The notes below the pieces were generated by a model. The model did no database searches and was not told the origin of the DNA. It was given only the letters and a program-made list of their open reading frames with translations. Below are positions 1 through 13,818 of a stretch of DNA of 64,000 bases, piece after piece (the stretch's first letter is position 1; every line of letters begins with the position of its first letter). The translations under genes were made by a program, and so were the position numbers. The stretch is from Amoebidium appalachense. Its lineage: Eukaryota > Ichthyosporea. Location: contig CAVNZM010000012.1 of assembly GCA_963693365.1 (NCBI GenBank), forward strand, positions 5,704,001 through 5,768,000, given 5' to 3'.

Positions 1-352
1 GACAGGTGGGTCTTCTTTCCCTCCCCCCCCCCCCCGCGGGGAGATGGGGGGGGGGGGGGACCCACCCGTGGCACCCCTCCGGCTAGCGGGGGGAAGGGGG
101 GGGGGGGGGGGGGGTTGGGGGACCCACCTACCCCATAGGCTGCCATTATGTGACTATTTTTATCAGATAACCCGTGATCACATAATAGTTCTATATAATT
201 AGCAGCAGTTTGAACACAATGCCAAAAGGTAAACATTGAGGTTAACTACCATTCCTTGATCACCTGAAACTCAGGCTATATGCCGTACGTTCATACTCCC
301 CCCCCCTTCCCCTCCCCCCCCCCCCCCACTTCCCAGGCACAAACGGGTGGGA

Positions 353-466
<114 letters not shown>

Positions 467-971
467 AAGCATGTGTGCTTGTGTGTGTGTGCGTGTGTGG
501 TGCATGTGTGTGTGTGTGAGGTGTGCGTCACAGTGTGTGTGTGTGTGTTTGGGGGGGGGGGGGGGGGGGAGAAGGATGGTATGCATCAGTGGCCAAAACG
601 GAGGCAATTGCTCCAAAAGAACTTGAAGAAAGAAAAAAAAATAACGAAAACAACCTTTGATGTGTGAAAAAGAGAGACTCAGTAACACCATGATTACGCC
701 CATGCGGGGCGAGGGGCGGGGGATGGGTGGTTGGGTGGGTGGGTGGGTGGGAGGGGGTGGGGTGGGGAGATGGCCCACCACCCCACTCGGCCAGGTGAGT
801 CCGAGTCGGTGGGTCCCCCAGGTGGGTCGCTCCCCACCCCCCCTCCGTCCCCGGAAGGGGGAACCCACCCACCCCTGCGGCTACCTTGGGGAGGGAGGGG
901 GAGGGAGACCCACTCTCCTCCCGAGAGGGGGCGAGGGGGGTACCACCGGGGGGGACGTCGATATTTACTTC

Positions 972-1004
<33 letters not shown>

Positions 1005-1745
1005 ATCTTAAGTTCAAAAATCCCCAAACTAGCCCCCCAAGGCCCGAGACAAAATGCTGGCCACCATCTCTGCATGATAGTATCGGAATTTTTCTTTGAA
1101 TATATCCGGAAATCTGGATGTAGGGTACATTATCCAGACACCCAAACCAACCCAAGAAACAAACCACCCAAACCAAAACACAGCCAATCATAAAAGAAAC
1201 CAGGCACATGACACCCAGGCACAAACACCCCCATCACGACAAAGTCTTTGATTTGAGCTTTTTAATAGGGTCTTATTCAGCACCGCTGTCTGGGCACCAG
1301 CCGAAAGAGACCCATATGCCTACTGTCTAGCCTGCCCACATCAAGCAGACATAGCCGACCGACTGGACAGGCTGGATAAATTACACGAGGCTTGTGGCAC
1401 GTCGTATGTTGTCAACGCTTGTAATCTAGGAGGGTCGGGTTTCACACGGCAAAGCCAAGCCTGCATGCCCGAAATGCGGGCACATCATGACACCACCAGT
1501 GCAGCCCACACCACATACACAGACGGACAGCAGCCACCACCACACTGTACAATATGGAACTAAATGTGCAACTTCCAATTCAAACCCCACGGCACCACCA
1601 CACCATGCTGGAGCCCCCTGGCAGGGCACAGCCAAGTACCAGTCCTTATCCCCAGCCGTAGCACCGTAGTAGATCTGCGTAGTTGATGCCTCAGAACTTC
1701 ATATGATGGTGTTCATAAGCCCGGTCACCCCATACTTCTCACACA

Positions 1746-1746
1746 T

Positions 1747-1832
<86 letters not shown>

Positions 1833-1861
1833 GCACACGTATACGCATACGACGCACACGC

Positions 1862-1909
<48 letters not shown>
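1746..1909 (+). repeat. Compound (CA)n microsatellite
   Basis: Two (CA)n blocks (about 1746-1827 and 1866-1909) separated by a CA/CG-rich interruption. Confidence 0.95.
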
Positions 1910-1913
<4 letters not shown>

Positions 1914-3411
1914 AGCACAAAGAAGCAGGTTGCCCCAATCAAAACTTGAAGCCTGGATGGAAACGAAGGTAAGAGGTGGTTGGGAGGCGGGAAAGGAGGG
2001 AGAAGTGCCTCGGGGGAAAACGCACCACGGGGGGAGGGGGGCGAGAGTGGAGGAGGGAACCCAACATCCCAGCGGACAGGTTGCCCTCCCCCCTCCCCCC
2101 CCCCCCCCCCCCCCCCCTCTCCCCCCCCCCCCCCCCCCCCCCCCCCCCCGAGCACTACACGCACACACCCATCGCCCGCGGTTAGCTTGGGGAATCCTCT
2201 CCACCGCCCAAATAATACCTCAGGACCCAGCTTGAATACCGGCAGCCATATCCCCCGAAGGCGGACGTCCCCGTGAAGCCACCAAGTGACCTCCCCGCAC
2301 TGACAACCCAAACCTTCAACCCGTGCCCTCAGCACTGCCTTCTTTTGTGCTCATCTGGGGAGGGCCCGGCGCACCTTAGGACATAGTTGCCCTGTAATGA
2401 CCATAGAAGGCAAGGTTCCGACGACTCACTTCTGCCCAGAGCTAGGTAGGGTGCATAGTGCAGAAAAGGAGGAACAAGCGTCCGTGCTCTTGGTGTCTGC
2501 AAGACCGTGAACTGATTGCAAATCTCGCTGAGTGAACCAATTGCAAACTGTCTTTTTTAAATTTCATAATTTTACCACAGTCTGCGTGCAACTTGAACTG
2601 TTAGGAGTGGCTTGAACCTCCGGATGGCTAACTCATTACAAAAGCCCCTTCACAGCCGCTCACTCATTCACTCAACGCCAAACACAGGCGTCCTGCTGTC
2701 ACCACTTCTCCCCAGGACACGTAGGGCCTACTTGCCATATTGTGCACGTTGCAAGCTCACGCACGTGCTGGTACCGGCCGCTAATATTGGTACTGTGCGG
2801 ACCCAAAGTCTGGTGCACGCGGGCAGCCTCAGTGGCGCTCAACCTCTTCAGTGTGGTGACTCAAACCGGGGCCGTGTCGACCAGCTGAATGTCAGTGCAG
2901 ACGCGGCGTTACGCAACACTCACCTAGGCGCCAGCAGCAAAGCGTGACCTACAGCCACTCGTAGCATCACAAGCATTTTTAGATTTTCTAGTTTTTATAC
3001 GCTATCTGTGATTGATTTGTAACGCATCTTAAATTCCAAGCATGAGCCACCACTGTCTACAACCAGAGCTCGCTTTCTCGCTTTCACTCCGAAAATCGTA
3101 CCCTGGGAACCCTTTTTCCACAAAGCACCGAGCACGTGATAGCGCATGTACATAGCTAATAATAGCAGTATGAAACAAAGTACATACACGCATACATATA
3201 CATATATATGCATAAATATATGCATACATGCATGTATGTATATATATGCATGTCACAGTATGATATCTGTCAACCACCACTGCCAACTATCGCCTATCTA
3301 GTACGCTGGCCCATTGGAGGGAGTGAGCACCGTTCCCACACCGTGCGAACGGCATGCAGGGTTTTGAGCAGCTGGCGGGCCCTTCTGCGGTCAGTCTTGC
3401 AGCATCCGACC

Positions 3412-4017
3412 ATGGCCGAGGCACACGCAGCTACGAGCAGCGCGGCGGAGACGCACCTGCTGGGCGTCGATGCCGACCACTTCGAGTACATCAACGTGCG
3501 CTCACAGGTAGGCCTCGTGCCTACGTGTCTCATTGGGTTCGGCCTGGTGCACCATGACTGCATGATACATGAACTGCTGTGCATGCATGGCGCGGGATTT
3601 TGTAATGAATTTGGGGGACACGATTGCACGGTGTACGAAAACATGAAAAGCGAACGGTAAATTACATAATCACATGAATGGCCGTGCCTAATACCAACGT
3701 GGCTGAGAAATTCGAAGCAAACATCTGGCCAAGGTCTTAGCATCAGCCGCGCTGCAGACATGTCACACAGCCACACACGATTACGTGCAAGTGGACACAC
3801 AACACACACAATCAACCCCTCCCCCCCCCCCCCAACCACCACCACCACCACCACCACCACCTCCAGCACCACCACTGCAGCTGCCACCACCACACACACA
3901 CATGCGCACATACACACATACACACACGGTGTGGCAGCCACACACACTGTACGTTCGAAACATGGGGACCGTGCCGCACACGTGCACACACACACACACA
4001 CACACGCACACGAACAC

Positions 4018-4056
<39 letters not shown>

Positions 4057-5925
4057 TAGTCACACACACACACTGTCACATGCATCCATACCAACACACA
4101 CACACACACACTGACACGTGCGCGCTCACATACACACACACGACATGCATCACAGTATCACAAACCCTTTAGGCTTAACAACGGAAAAAGTGATTGCGGC
4201 ACAAGACACACACCCCTTCCAGGTCCCCCCCCACACACAGCACACACACTCTCTGCTAACCTCAATCACAAATTCCCGATGGCCTAACTAGCAGGACACA
4301 ATGCTTAAAAGCTCCCCATCAATAAATATTTATGAACAAGGGAGGGACTGTGCAGATCATACATGGGTGTAGCATTCACGATCCCCCCCCCCCCCCCCCC
4401 CCCCCTCCTCCCCTCCCCCCGGACATCAAACTCAACCGCCTTCTGACCACACAAAAGCCTTGAAAGAAGAGGGCGAGAAGTAGTGACGATGACACCACAA
4501 ACACCGTCGAGCATCCACACACATAAATCGTGAGCTTTAAATTCATAGCTTCCTGATGTGAAAGTAGGTCTCAGATTGCAGGCTGCTGGGAGGCGGCCTG
4601 GAACCCCCGGTGTGTGTTGCACCGGGTGTCTTTGCAATGCAGGCCTCAACGGCCAGTGGACCTCTTGCGGTGCTTGTGGGGGCATGTGGGGCCATGGGCC
4701 AAGGCCCTGACGGTGGGGGCTGCAGGACTGGCATGTGTCATACACGCCGCAGGGCTTTGTGATCTTTGTGCCCCGCCCAAGGGTGCTGGGGCGGCGGTTG
4801 GCTCGGGGGCTGTACCGTCTGCGCAACCAGCTGGACAGTCTGCTCTACCCGCTGCCCCCCTGGCTGGCCGCCGCCATCTGCCTGGGTGGGTGACTGTGGC
4901 CGCATGCGCGGGGGGGGGGGGGGGGGGGGGGGGCAGGCCGGGGCTGACTGCCGGGCTGCAGGGTTTGTGGGGCTGGTGCTGGGCAGCGATGAGGCGTCGG
5001 TGTGGCGCACGGGGGCCCTAGCCCATGGGCTGTGGACCATGGACGAGGCCCTCAACCCGTGGCACAGCACCCTGGCCCCGGAGATGCGCATAGCGTGCGT
5101 GCAGGGGGGAGGGGGGGTGGGGAGTGGGGGGTTGGGTGCCGGTGCTGACCGTGTGCTGCAGGTACCTGGCCTGCCTGATTGCCGGGCTGAGCCTGCTGCT
5201 GCTGGCGCATGTGCGGCGGGTGGCGCTGCGCATGCTGCTGGGCTACAAGGGCTGGATGCACGACCCTCCGGGCAGGCCGTCAGTGGCCACCACGGCGTGG
5301 GCCGCCGTGCTCAAGGCTCTGTACCTGGGCGGCCGCCACCCCCTCACTTATGCCTTCCAGGCTTCCCTGCCCTCCCTGCCCGTAGGCTCCCTCTCCCCCC
5401 TCCCCCGCCCCCCCCCCCCCCAAACCAAAAAAAAAAACTATACAGGCATATGTGCACACTTTCTGTATACCCCATCACCCCAAGCAGCCCCCCCCCCCTC
5501 GCCCCCTTCCATATCCTTGCATTTCCCTTCATGCGCGTATGCTACCCCCACATCCCCCACATATGTGCATGGCCATGCCTCTGTGTGTCAGTGCATCATG
5601 GGCTGAGGTGCTGGGGGCAGGTGCCGGGGCTGGAGCAGACGGTGCAGCGCTATCTGACGTCGGTTGAGCACATCATGGCCCCGGCCGACTTTGAGGCCAT
5701 CAAGGCGGGGGCCCAGGCGTTTGTGCAGTCGGGGGGTGCGCGGCGGATGCAGTGGATGCTGTGGGCCAAGAGCTGGCTGACAAACTATGTCAGCGACTGG
5801 TGGCTGCAGTATGTCTACCTGCGCGCACGCAGCCCCCTGCCCATCAACAGCAACTACTACGGCCTAGGCTTTGCCTTTGCAGACGCCCTGCCCACCCACA
5901 GCCAGACCGCACGTGCCGCCGTGCT

Positions 5926-5974
<49 letters not shown>

Positions 5975-8920
5975 GTGCGTGTGTTGAGGGGGCCTGCTGA
6001 CCCTGTGCCCTGCAGACGCACCAGATGATGGTGCACCACCAGCGGCTGGACAAGGAGCTGCTGCCCCCCACCCTGCTGCGTGGCCTGGTGCCCATCTGCA
6101 TGGCCCAGTACGAGTACGTCCCCCCTCCCTCCCCCCCCCCCACCCCAAAAAAACTCAAGGAAACACGTCTTAACGTGGCTAACCCCTGCATGCACGCTGG
6201 CAGGCACCTGTTCAGCAGCACCCGCATCCCCATGCGGGACACCGACCGGCTGCACAAGTACAGCAGCGGGGAGTCCCGCCACGTGGTGGTGACCTACAGG
6301 GGCCTGTTCTACCGCTTGGAGGTTCAATCCCCCTCCCTCTGCCCCCCACCCAGCCCTGCATGCAGACTCACGGGCGCTGCAGGTGTACCAGGCCGACAGC
6401 AGCACGCTGCTGAGCCCCGCAGACCTTGCCCAGCAGTATGCCCGCATTGTGGCCCATGCTGACGCCCTGCTGGCCAGCCCAGACGCACCCTCAATGGCCT
6501 CCCCCCCCCCCCCCCCCCCCCCCCCACACACACACCCCTCCAACCCAGACCATGCATACACCGCCATCATTCATAAACAACCAAGAAACCGAAGGCTCCA
6601 CAGTCGTTATGTTTCAGCGCTGGGGTGCCGGTATTCTGGTCAATATCCAATCAGGTTGCTGAATTCAAACCTGCTGAAGCTGACATGCATAGATTAGTTA
6701 GGCCGTCATGCTTTGTGGGGACAACAGAATGCGAGCATTTTCCGGTTTCAAGTCTCACTGATGTCATATGGTCCAACACCTTCGTCACTTTGATACTTCA
6801 TACATACATACATAGAGCAGACTGGATCAAAACACCGCCTACGATTTGCAGCAGATCTTGCCGTGGTGGGGTAGCTGACTGTGGGGGTGCAGGTGGAGCG
6901 GCAGGTCGCAGCGCTCACCACCGAAAACAGAAGTGTTTGGGCCGAGGTCCGGGAGGCCCAATTCTCGGCCGGCCTCAATCGGTATGTGCCCGGCCAATCA
7001 CAATGAAGCACATGGCCACGGCCTAGCATTGTGTGGTGCTGTGGGTGTGGGCCCCACCGAATGCCGGGCTGAGATGTGCCGGGATGCCAACACTACACGG
7101 GTGGCTGGCCTGGGTGCCACATGGTGGTGCCCAAGGTGGCAGGCCATTGGCGCATGTTACGAGGCAGTGCACTGGCACATGGCTGCTGGCTGCTGGGCCC
7201 ATGCTGCATGCTGCGGTGGTGCATGGCTGACGGGACATACAGGGCGTCACTGGGGGTGGTGGAGAGTGCCATCATGCACGTGGCCCTGCTGCCCGACAGC
7301 CCCAGCAGCCTTACCGAACAGGCCCGCCAGAGCCTGCACTCAGATGGCACGGCCCTGTGGTGCGACAAGTCCTTCACAATGGTGCATAGGGGGGAGGGGG
7401 TGTCTGGGGGGGGGGGGGGGGGGGGGGGGATAGGGGCTGATGGCAAGGCTGCAGATAGTGTTTGGCAACGGCGTGTCCACGGTGCACGGTGAGCACTCGT
7501 GGGGGGATGCCCCGGCCCTGGCGCACATCTGGGAGTCGGTGGTGGCCGGTGGGTGGGCTGGGCCTGGCCGGGGGCACGGCAGGGGGCAATGCTGACGGGG
7601 GCTGCAGGGGAGCTGAGCCAGCAGAGCCAACTGTACGACGAGAAGGGCCACGTGCTGGGCCGGCCAACAGCCAGCCTGCAGGCACCCCCCCGGCTGCAGT
7701 GGCGCATCAGCCCGGGCCTGGCTACGGCCATCACAAAGGCCGTGGCAAGGGCCCAGGAGGATCTTGCAGACCTGCAGCTGGTGCGGCCCCACAGCCCTTG
7801 GCAGGAGGAGGAGAAGGGGGAGGGAGGGGGGGAGGGGATATTCTGACCAGGGATATGCAGCAAGTGACCATGTTTGATGCGTTTGGCAAGGGCGCCATCA
7901 AGCGCGCAAAGACCAGCCCCGATGCCTTCATCCAGGTGTGTGCCCAGGCCAAGGCATGGCGGGCAGGGGGCATGGGCTGAAGGGCCGGGCCACAGATGGC
8001 GCTGCAGCTGGCCTACTACCGCGAATACGGGCGGCACCCCAACACCTACGAGTCCAGCATGACCCGGCTGTACCGCGATGGCCGCACAGAGACCATCCGC
8101 AGCTGCAGCGCCCAGGCCTGTGCCTTTGTGCGGGCCATGGACGATCCGGCCGTTGACGGCCCGACCCGTCTGGCCCTGCTGCAGGCCGCAGCCCGCCAGC
8201 ACACGTGGCTGTCTCAGCAGGCCATGTGCGGTGCGTGTTACCGTGGAGTGAAGGGGGGGGAGGGGGGGAGGGGGGAAGCGGGCACAATGGATCCCCAAAA
8301 GTTCACATGCGGGGCGAGTCATATGTGGGTAGCAGCGCATTTGCGATTTTCCAGTTTCGGGATTTAGGCCAAGTTGAGCTACAGAAATAGGACTGGACTT
8401 TGTCCTACCATATGCAAACGTCTATAACTCAATGTACACTCAACCAGGGGATTCTGGTATAAAGAGGCTGCGTGCTCCACGGTTACTAGCTAGCCGAATA
8501 GAAATGGGGTCTCAAATTCTCGGGAGTGTGGTGTGGCACATAGAAACTATTTGGGGATGTGCACAATCTGACACGGGGCACAGGTGGTGGTGTGGACCGG
8601 CACATGTTTGCACTGTATGTGGTGGGCATGGGCCTAGGCATCGAGGCCCCGTTTCTGGAGCGCTACTTTGCCCTGCCGTGGCACCTGTCCACGTCCCAGA
8701 TTCCCCACCGCCAGTGTGTACGTGCCCCCCTGCCCCCACGAGCCCGCTGTTTGGCCAACCGCTAACGGGTGGTGTGTGGGGCTGCAGCCGGAGCTGTGGC
8801 CCAAGGATGCGGTGGACAGCACGCGCTACATCACCCCCAGCGGCGGGTTTGGGCCTGTGGCCAGCGACGGCTACGGCGTGTCCTACATGGTGGCCGGTGT
8901 GTGGCCTGGGGGGCAGTGCC

Positions 8921-8964
<44 letters not shown>

Positions 8965-9112
8965 GGGCTGACGGTTGGGCGCAGGGGAGGGCCACCTCTT
9001 CTTCCACATCAGCTGCCGCAGCGGCTGCGGGCACACCAGCAGCAGCAGGTTCACGGAGCGCATCTTCCAGGCGCTGCATGACATGCACGCCCTGCTGCCC
9101 GCCGCACACTAG
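3412..9112 (+). CDS. CPT1: Carnitine O-palmitoyltransferase 1
   Basis: Transfers long-chain acyl groups from CoA to carnitine at the mitochondrial outer membrane, the entry step of beta-oxidation. Exons: 3412-3507, 4726-4885, 4962-5094, 5162-5381, 5621-5926, 6016-6113, 6204-6321, 6383-6484, 6893-6981, 7243-7381, 7455-7548, 7608-7780, 7861-7935, 7996-8230, 8584-8717, 8788-8896, 8985-9112; every junction is in phase. The 802-residue product compares with about 773 in animal CPT1. It starts MAEAH as animal CPT1 does. Two hydrophobic segments lie near residues 75-92 and 131-147. Family motifs include NYVSDWW, the catalytic GEHSWGDAP (His about 501), TSPDAF, LSTSQ and [15 protein letters not shown]. 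Exon 8 appears to use a GC donor, its weakest junction. CPT2 is excluded by the N-terminal membrane segments. Introns 4 and 5 hold C and GT tracts. Confidence 0.95.
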
Positions 9113-9185
9113 CCCGCACCACGGTGCTTGGCCAGCTGCACCCCGCCCAGCCGTGGCCCTGGTGGCTACGGCGTGTTGGTAGGTC

Positions 9186-9191
9186 AATAAA
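9186..9191 (+). other. Putative CPT1 polyadenylation signal
   Basis: AATAAA lies 74 bases after the CPT1 stop codon, a normal distance for a poly(A) signal. Confidence 0.6.
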
Positions 9192-10563
9192 CAGGGCCAT
9201 GGCCACATCAGTGGGCCTTATGTGCATGCATTATGGAGGGGTGGTACCAAGTTACTCACCATTAGGGCCGGCGGCTGGGGAGCGCTGTCCAGGCCGGGGC
9301 TGTCTGCAGGCCGGTCTGGTGTTGGCTCTTGGCCGGGCAGTAGGCTGCGCACCTGCAGGGCCCAGGGCCATCATCAGGTGGTCCGTGATCTCTTTGGCAT
9401 AAACGCGGGTCTATGGTGCTTTACTGGGGTGGATGGGAGCCAAAAGTCCGTAGCCTAGTCTGCATGCACGACCTTTGGTGAAGACTAATATGCAAAGCAA
9501 CACCATCTATTGTCTGGCATGATTTGGTCGACCGGCCCCTCATTCAATACTAGATCTAGTGCTAAGTGCAACATCTGGGGTGCATGCGAGATCCTGAGCC
9601 GCGGCGCTGTTCGGCTAACACGAGAGATGCTTTCTTTTACTTCTTAGCTATACTTACATCCGAAACCAATCGCATTTCCTATCTTCTACCGTGCATCTGG
9701 CATGTATTCGTTGACTTGAGTATAATGAAACCTTGCGTGGGCAAGCTTGGAGGGTTGATAAAAACGCTAGCTAGGTTTGTTTGCCGGGATAAAGAAAGAC
9801 AATGCGTAAACCAACCATGTACTAGTCCATATTATTTACCCAAGTGATCGTATGTTAACCGATCGAATTCAGCCGTTGTTTTATATTAATAATTTTCTAT
9901 GATTGGATGCCGGCACCCAACTTTATCGGCCGGCCACCAGCCGGCCATGCATGGGCAAAGGCAATCATTGACCTCGGTGTCATTCAATGGGTGGTGGCCA
10001 GCCGTTAATGCCAGGGCGGATGGAGTGACTGGGTGGCAACCATATTGCCGCCATCATAACCTCGACCGTGATGCAACCACAGCCGACAGTAAAGCATGTC
10101 CGTGTAAAGAGCAGGGGCATTTTGTAAGGTTTGATTAAGCAACGCCCTGTGGGGTGAGTACAGGCCCTAGATATTGCTGGCTGGTTTCTGCTTTGGCGTT
10201 GTCGTGCTTATGCAGTATGCCAAAACACAATAGTTTGTGTGTGGCACCGGAGTAGCCGCTGCAAGCTGAATGGCACCAGCCTCAGGCCGACTGGCCGCAT
10301 AGCCATCACACCCAGCCCCCCAGCAATACCGTGCCTGTGACGTCACGGTGTTGCATCCCAGACAGCATGGTTGTGGTTTCTGGCAGTCACTGCATGTAGG
10401 CCATGCCAGCCAACCGTCACTTTCCAATACTTTAGCAGCAGACGTCTTTGGTCTCTGGACCACGTGACCCAACATGACACAAAAAAGCTGGACGATGGAA
10501 GCAAGAAACATCTGCCTGCCCTGATTGGCTCAACTATCGGGCACAACTGAGATTGCCATTTGT
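9192..10563. other. Spacer between CPT1 and the coiled-coil gene
   Basis: This has ordinary base composition with no long repeats. I saw no splice-consistent exons, family motif or RNA gene. It separates the 3' ends of two convergent genes. Confidence 0.5.
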
Positions 10564-11660
10564 TTAAGTCGCCTGAACATCTGCCCTAGTTTTGCCCTGG
10601 TGGGCCAACGCTATGCATACTCGGCCATGAATGGCCTGGTGGGCCATGCATTGTGGGGTCACCTTTGTGGCGCCGTGCACCAGCAGGCCCACTAGCAGGC
10701 CCAGCAGCAGCAGCAGCTGGCCCAGTCCCCCCAGCAGCTGGTCCCGCGCCCAGCGCCACGTCCCCCCCCTGGGCCCCAGCCCGGCCAAAGCTGCATGGCA
10801 CCGTGCCACCTGCCCTCACCCCCTCAGCATCCCCCTTTTGGCCCCCTGTGTGTGCATTCAATGCAGGGCAGGCCCACCTCCTCGGTCAGGTCCCTGACGG
10901 CATCACCCGCATCGGCCTGTGCTGCCGCCATGCTTCTGAGGCCCGTGCGCACATCCGTATCCATCTGCAGCTGCAGCGCCCAGTCAGCCTGCCTGTGACC
11001 TGGGGGGGGTGGGGGGGTGCTGGCCCCAGTGCAGCCACGAGCACAGCACCAGGCAGCCGGCCATCCTGGCTGGTACCGGCTGAGCCCCAGCACCAGCAGC
11101 ACCCCTGCCGGCTGGCTGCCATGCACAGCACGACCACCCCAGCAAAGCCCACAACACCCAACCACAGCCCAGCACACCCGAGCACACCCCAGGCGGCCGC
11201 CATTGCGTGGCCTATTGCTGCACCATGTGCCCCCCCTAGCAGCCAGTGTGCCCACGTGGCCGGTGCAGCCACTGCCTACCTGCTTCTGCTCCAGCCGGGC
11301 CGTGTACTCCCGCAGTGCCGCCAGGGCCAGGGCCTGGACCGCCACCAGCTGCTGCAGGGCCTGGGGCATGCATGACATGTGTGGGTGGGTGGGCCTACCA
11401 GGCTGGGCCCGGGCCGGGCTGCCTACCTGGTGCTGGGCCTGCAAGCTGGCCAGCTCGGCCTGCAGATCCTGCACCGTGGCCTCCACTTCTGCCTGCTGCT
11501 CTGCCTGCGCCGCCACCTGGCCCTGCAGCACCAGCACATGCCCCTCCAGCCCACCCTCCTCCTCCAGCCCACTGGCCTCCTCGCCGTTATCATCCCCCCT
11601 GCTGCCGTCGCTGTGCCGTGCCCCATCTAGCAGGGGCTCGGACCTGGATGGGCCCGCCAT
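10564..11660 (-). CDS. Small coiled-coil protein with a C-terminal membrane segment, function unknown
   Basis: Four exons on the minus strand: 11660-11427, 11360-11280, 10970-10878 and 10809-10564, all phase 0, give 217 residues. Residues 1-35 are acidic and Ser/Gly-rich. About 36-105 are Gln/Glu/Ala/Leu heptad-like (VAAQAEQQAEVEATVQDL, then ALREYTARLEQKQ), predicting a coiled coil. Exon 4 carries a Trp/Arg-rich stretch (WRWARDQ), a Leu/Gly hydrophobic segment (GQLLLLLGLLVGLLVHG) and a polar tail of about 30 residues. I recognise no family. A SNARE was considered, but there is no central Gln/Arg-layer motif. The exon 4 acceptor was chosen because it alone keeps the hydrophobic segment in frame across an 8-G run; an upstream exon cannot be excluded. 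Confidence 0.6.
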
Positions 11661-13142
11661 GGCCCTGCCCAGCCATCAGCCCTCTGGCCCTGCTCCTGCC
11701 CCCCACGTGCATGCGGCCTACCCGGACTGCATGTGCGGGGCCATGGCTGGGGCCAGTGGGGCATGTGTGGCCTGGGGGGGTGCTGTGGCATAGCTGTGGC
11801 CAGAGGGCTGGCCCTGCAATGGGCCGTCAGCACCTGATGCAGGCACGGGCAGGCCCAACCCCAACACACCTGTGGCTGGGCCTGCACAGGCAGACTCAGT
11901 GCACCCAGCCTGGTGTGGCCCCCGCCTGCTGCTGGTCCCATGCTGCCGGCACCCCAGCCAGGCTGCCGGCCACCAAGGTGCTGGCCAGGCCCATCCCTGC
12001 CAGGCCCCCGAGTGAGTATGGCCGTGCCCCCAGCCCAAAGTGGGCAGATGGGGCCTCACTGTTGGCTGCTAGCATGTGGGGCCTGCGGGGCTGACCTCTT
12101 GTCCCTCTGCCTGAGAAACAGCCGGGATGGCTGCCTGGCTGGTGGCTGGGTGCTGTGGGCCACACCGTCAGCAAGCACACCTGCGTGGCATGGTAGAAAG
12201 GTGGAAGGTGCAAATGCGTGCCTGTGCTCGAGTTGTGTGTCTGCATGCCGGTAGGTTGGTGCACCACTCAGAGGTGGATACATGCCCAAGGCCACCATCC
12301 ACACACGCACAGTCTGTGCACCATCCCTCAACCCATGGACACACGTTAGACTGGCCGCTTTGCTTGCAACATAGGGCCTTTGCACACGTCAGCCAAGTGT
12401 TTACCCTTTGGTGGCGCAATTTGGATTGAACGCAAAAAAGATCCACACTAATATTCGGCAATAGCACACCTGTCCTGCAACTAAGAGCTTACTCTCCTAC
12501 AATGCGTGATCGATGGCATGCCTTGGTTTGGTTCGAATGAAACATTAACAGTCGCCGGCATGTAAAAAAATGTGTCACATTCGCCCATTTTGCTTGCTTT
12601 GGCCCGTTTCGAGAGATACACACGGGTACCATCTCCGGTTTATTGAAAAAAAAAAAAAAATGATCGGGTTCGCCTATGTTTGCTTGCTTGGGCCCAGTTC
12701 GAATGGAGAAGTACACACCTCCGCAATACCCAGCCCATGAAAAACGAAGTGAGGTTGCCTGCTTTTACCTTCTGTAGAAGGCAACCAAGGAAGTATGTGG
12801 TTACAAATGCACAGTAGCTAAATGGGCCATACACCAGATGCTTGGTTTCCGACAGTGGCCGTGTGAAACGGCCATTGCCAGATGATGGCCGCGGGTCGTG
12901 GGTGCTGGCCCAGCAGCCACCAGCACACATGGTGGGCCATGCTGCGTTGCAGACATGCAATGCCCAGCCATACAATATCCCTTGCCTACAAATATAAAAG
13001 GTGGCTTGCACTAGGCACATCTAGATCCTTCGATCGTGGCGGGTGGAATTTGGGGGGGCACATTTGGGTATCAATGGGAGGGGAAGAGGAGGGGGCATAT
13101 TAAATATTAGGTTCCAATATGCCATGCCGACTTGGGGGGGCA

Positions 13143-13259
13143 CATCTAGATCTAAATATGGCTGGTGGATTTGGTGGGGCGCATCTAGTTATAAATATGG
13201 CTGGTGGATTTGGTGGGGCGCATCTAGTTATAAATATGGCTGGTGGATTTTGGGGGCCC
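13143..13259 (+). repeat. 39-bp tandem repeat, three copies
   Basis: Copies begin at 13143, 13182 and 13221, each containing CATCTAG, AAATATGGCTGGTGGATTT and GGGGCG. More diverged copies lie just upstream (about 13018-13080). Confidence 0.85.
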
Positions 13260-13818
13260 CCGGAGGGAGGGGGGGGGGGGGGGGGAGGGGAGCAAATCGA
13301 GATGAAAGCACTGTTATGCAGGCCCAAGTATGCAGGCCTGAGTGTGGGTGGCCAGCAACATGGCTTCCATAGCACATCAATGAGCATGGGCCAACCCCCC
13401 CACACGTCCCCGTGTGCATCCATCCGGATGTTGGGATGTTGCGCTTTGGCCCGCTTCATGCTACCACTCGATCCAGTGCAGCCCGGATTTGCCTTCAGGG
13501 TGTCAGGGCATGATAGTCCGTTTGGCTAGGCACACAGAAAGGGGTGCCTGGCCGACATGGAACCTCGGTCGGCCATAGACCATGGTGGTGCACACTTGGT
13601 GGACCAAGGTTATCAAAATGCATGCCACTCCTATCTGGCTCATATGTCTATGTGCCTCCATGCATGGCCTACATGTACACCAACTTCAGTGCCCTAAAAC
13701 GAATATGTCGGCACTTTTCAATGGCATCCACGGAATTCCCCTTGTATGTCGATTGCCCAGGCGTGGACGTCCCATACACGGTAAAAACAAAATTCTGCGC
13801 TAAACACTAACGGCAATA

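Noticed and set aside
2612-2947. A 111-residue plus-strand frame
   Set aside because: No homology-like motifs, splice context or composition typical of the real exons here.
11017-12094. Long Pro/Ala-rich plus-strand frames over the coiled-coil gene
   Set aside because: Antisense shadows of GC-rich exons; the minus-strand exon set has consistent phases, donors and acceptors.
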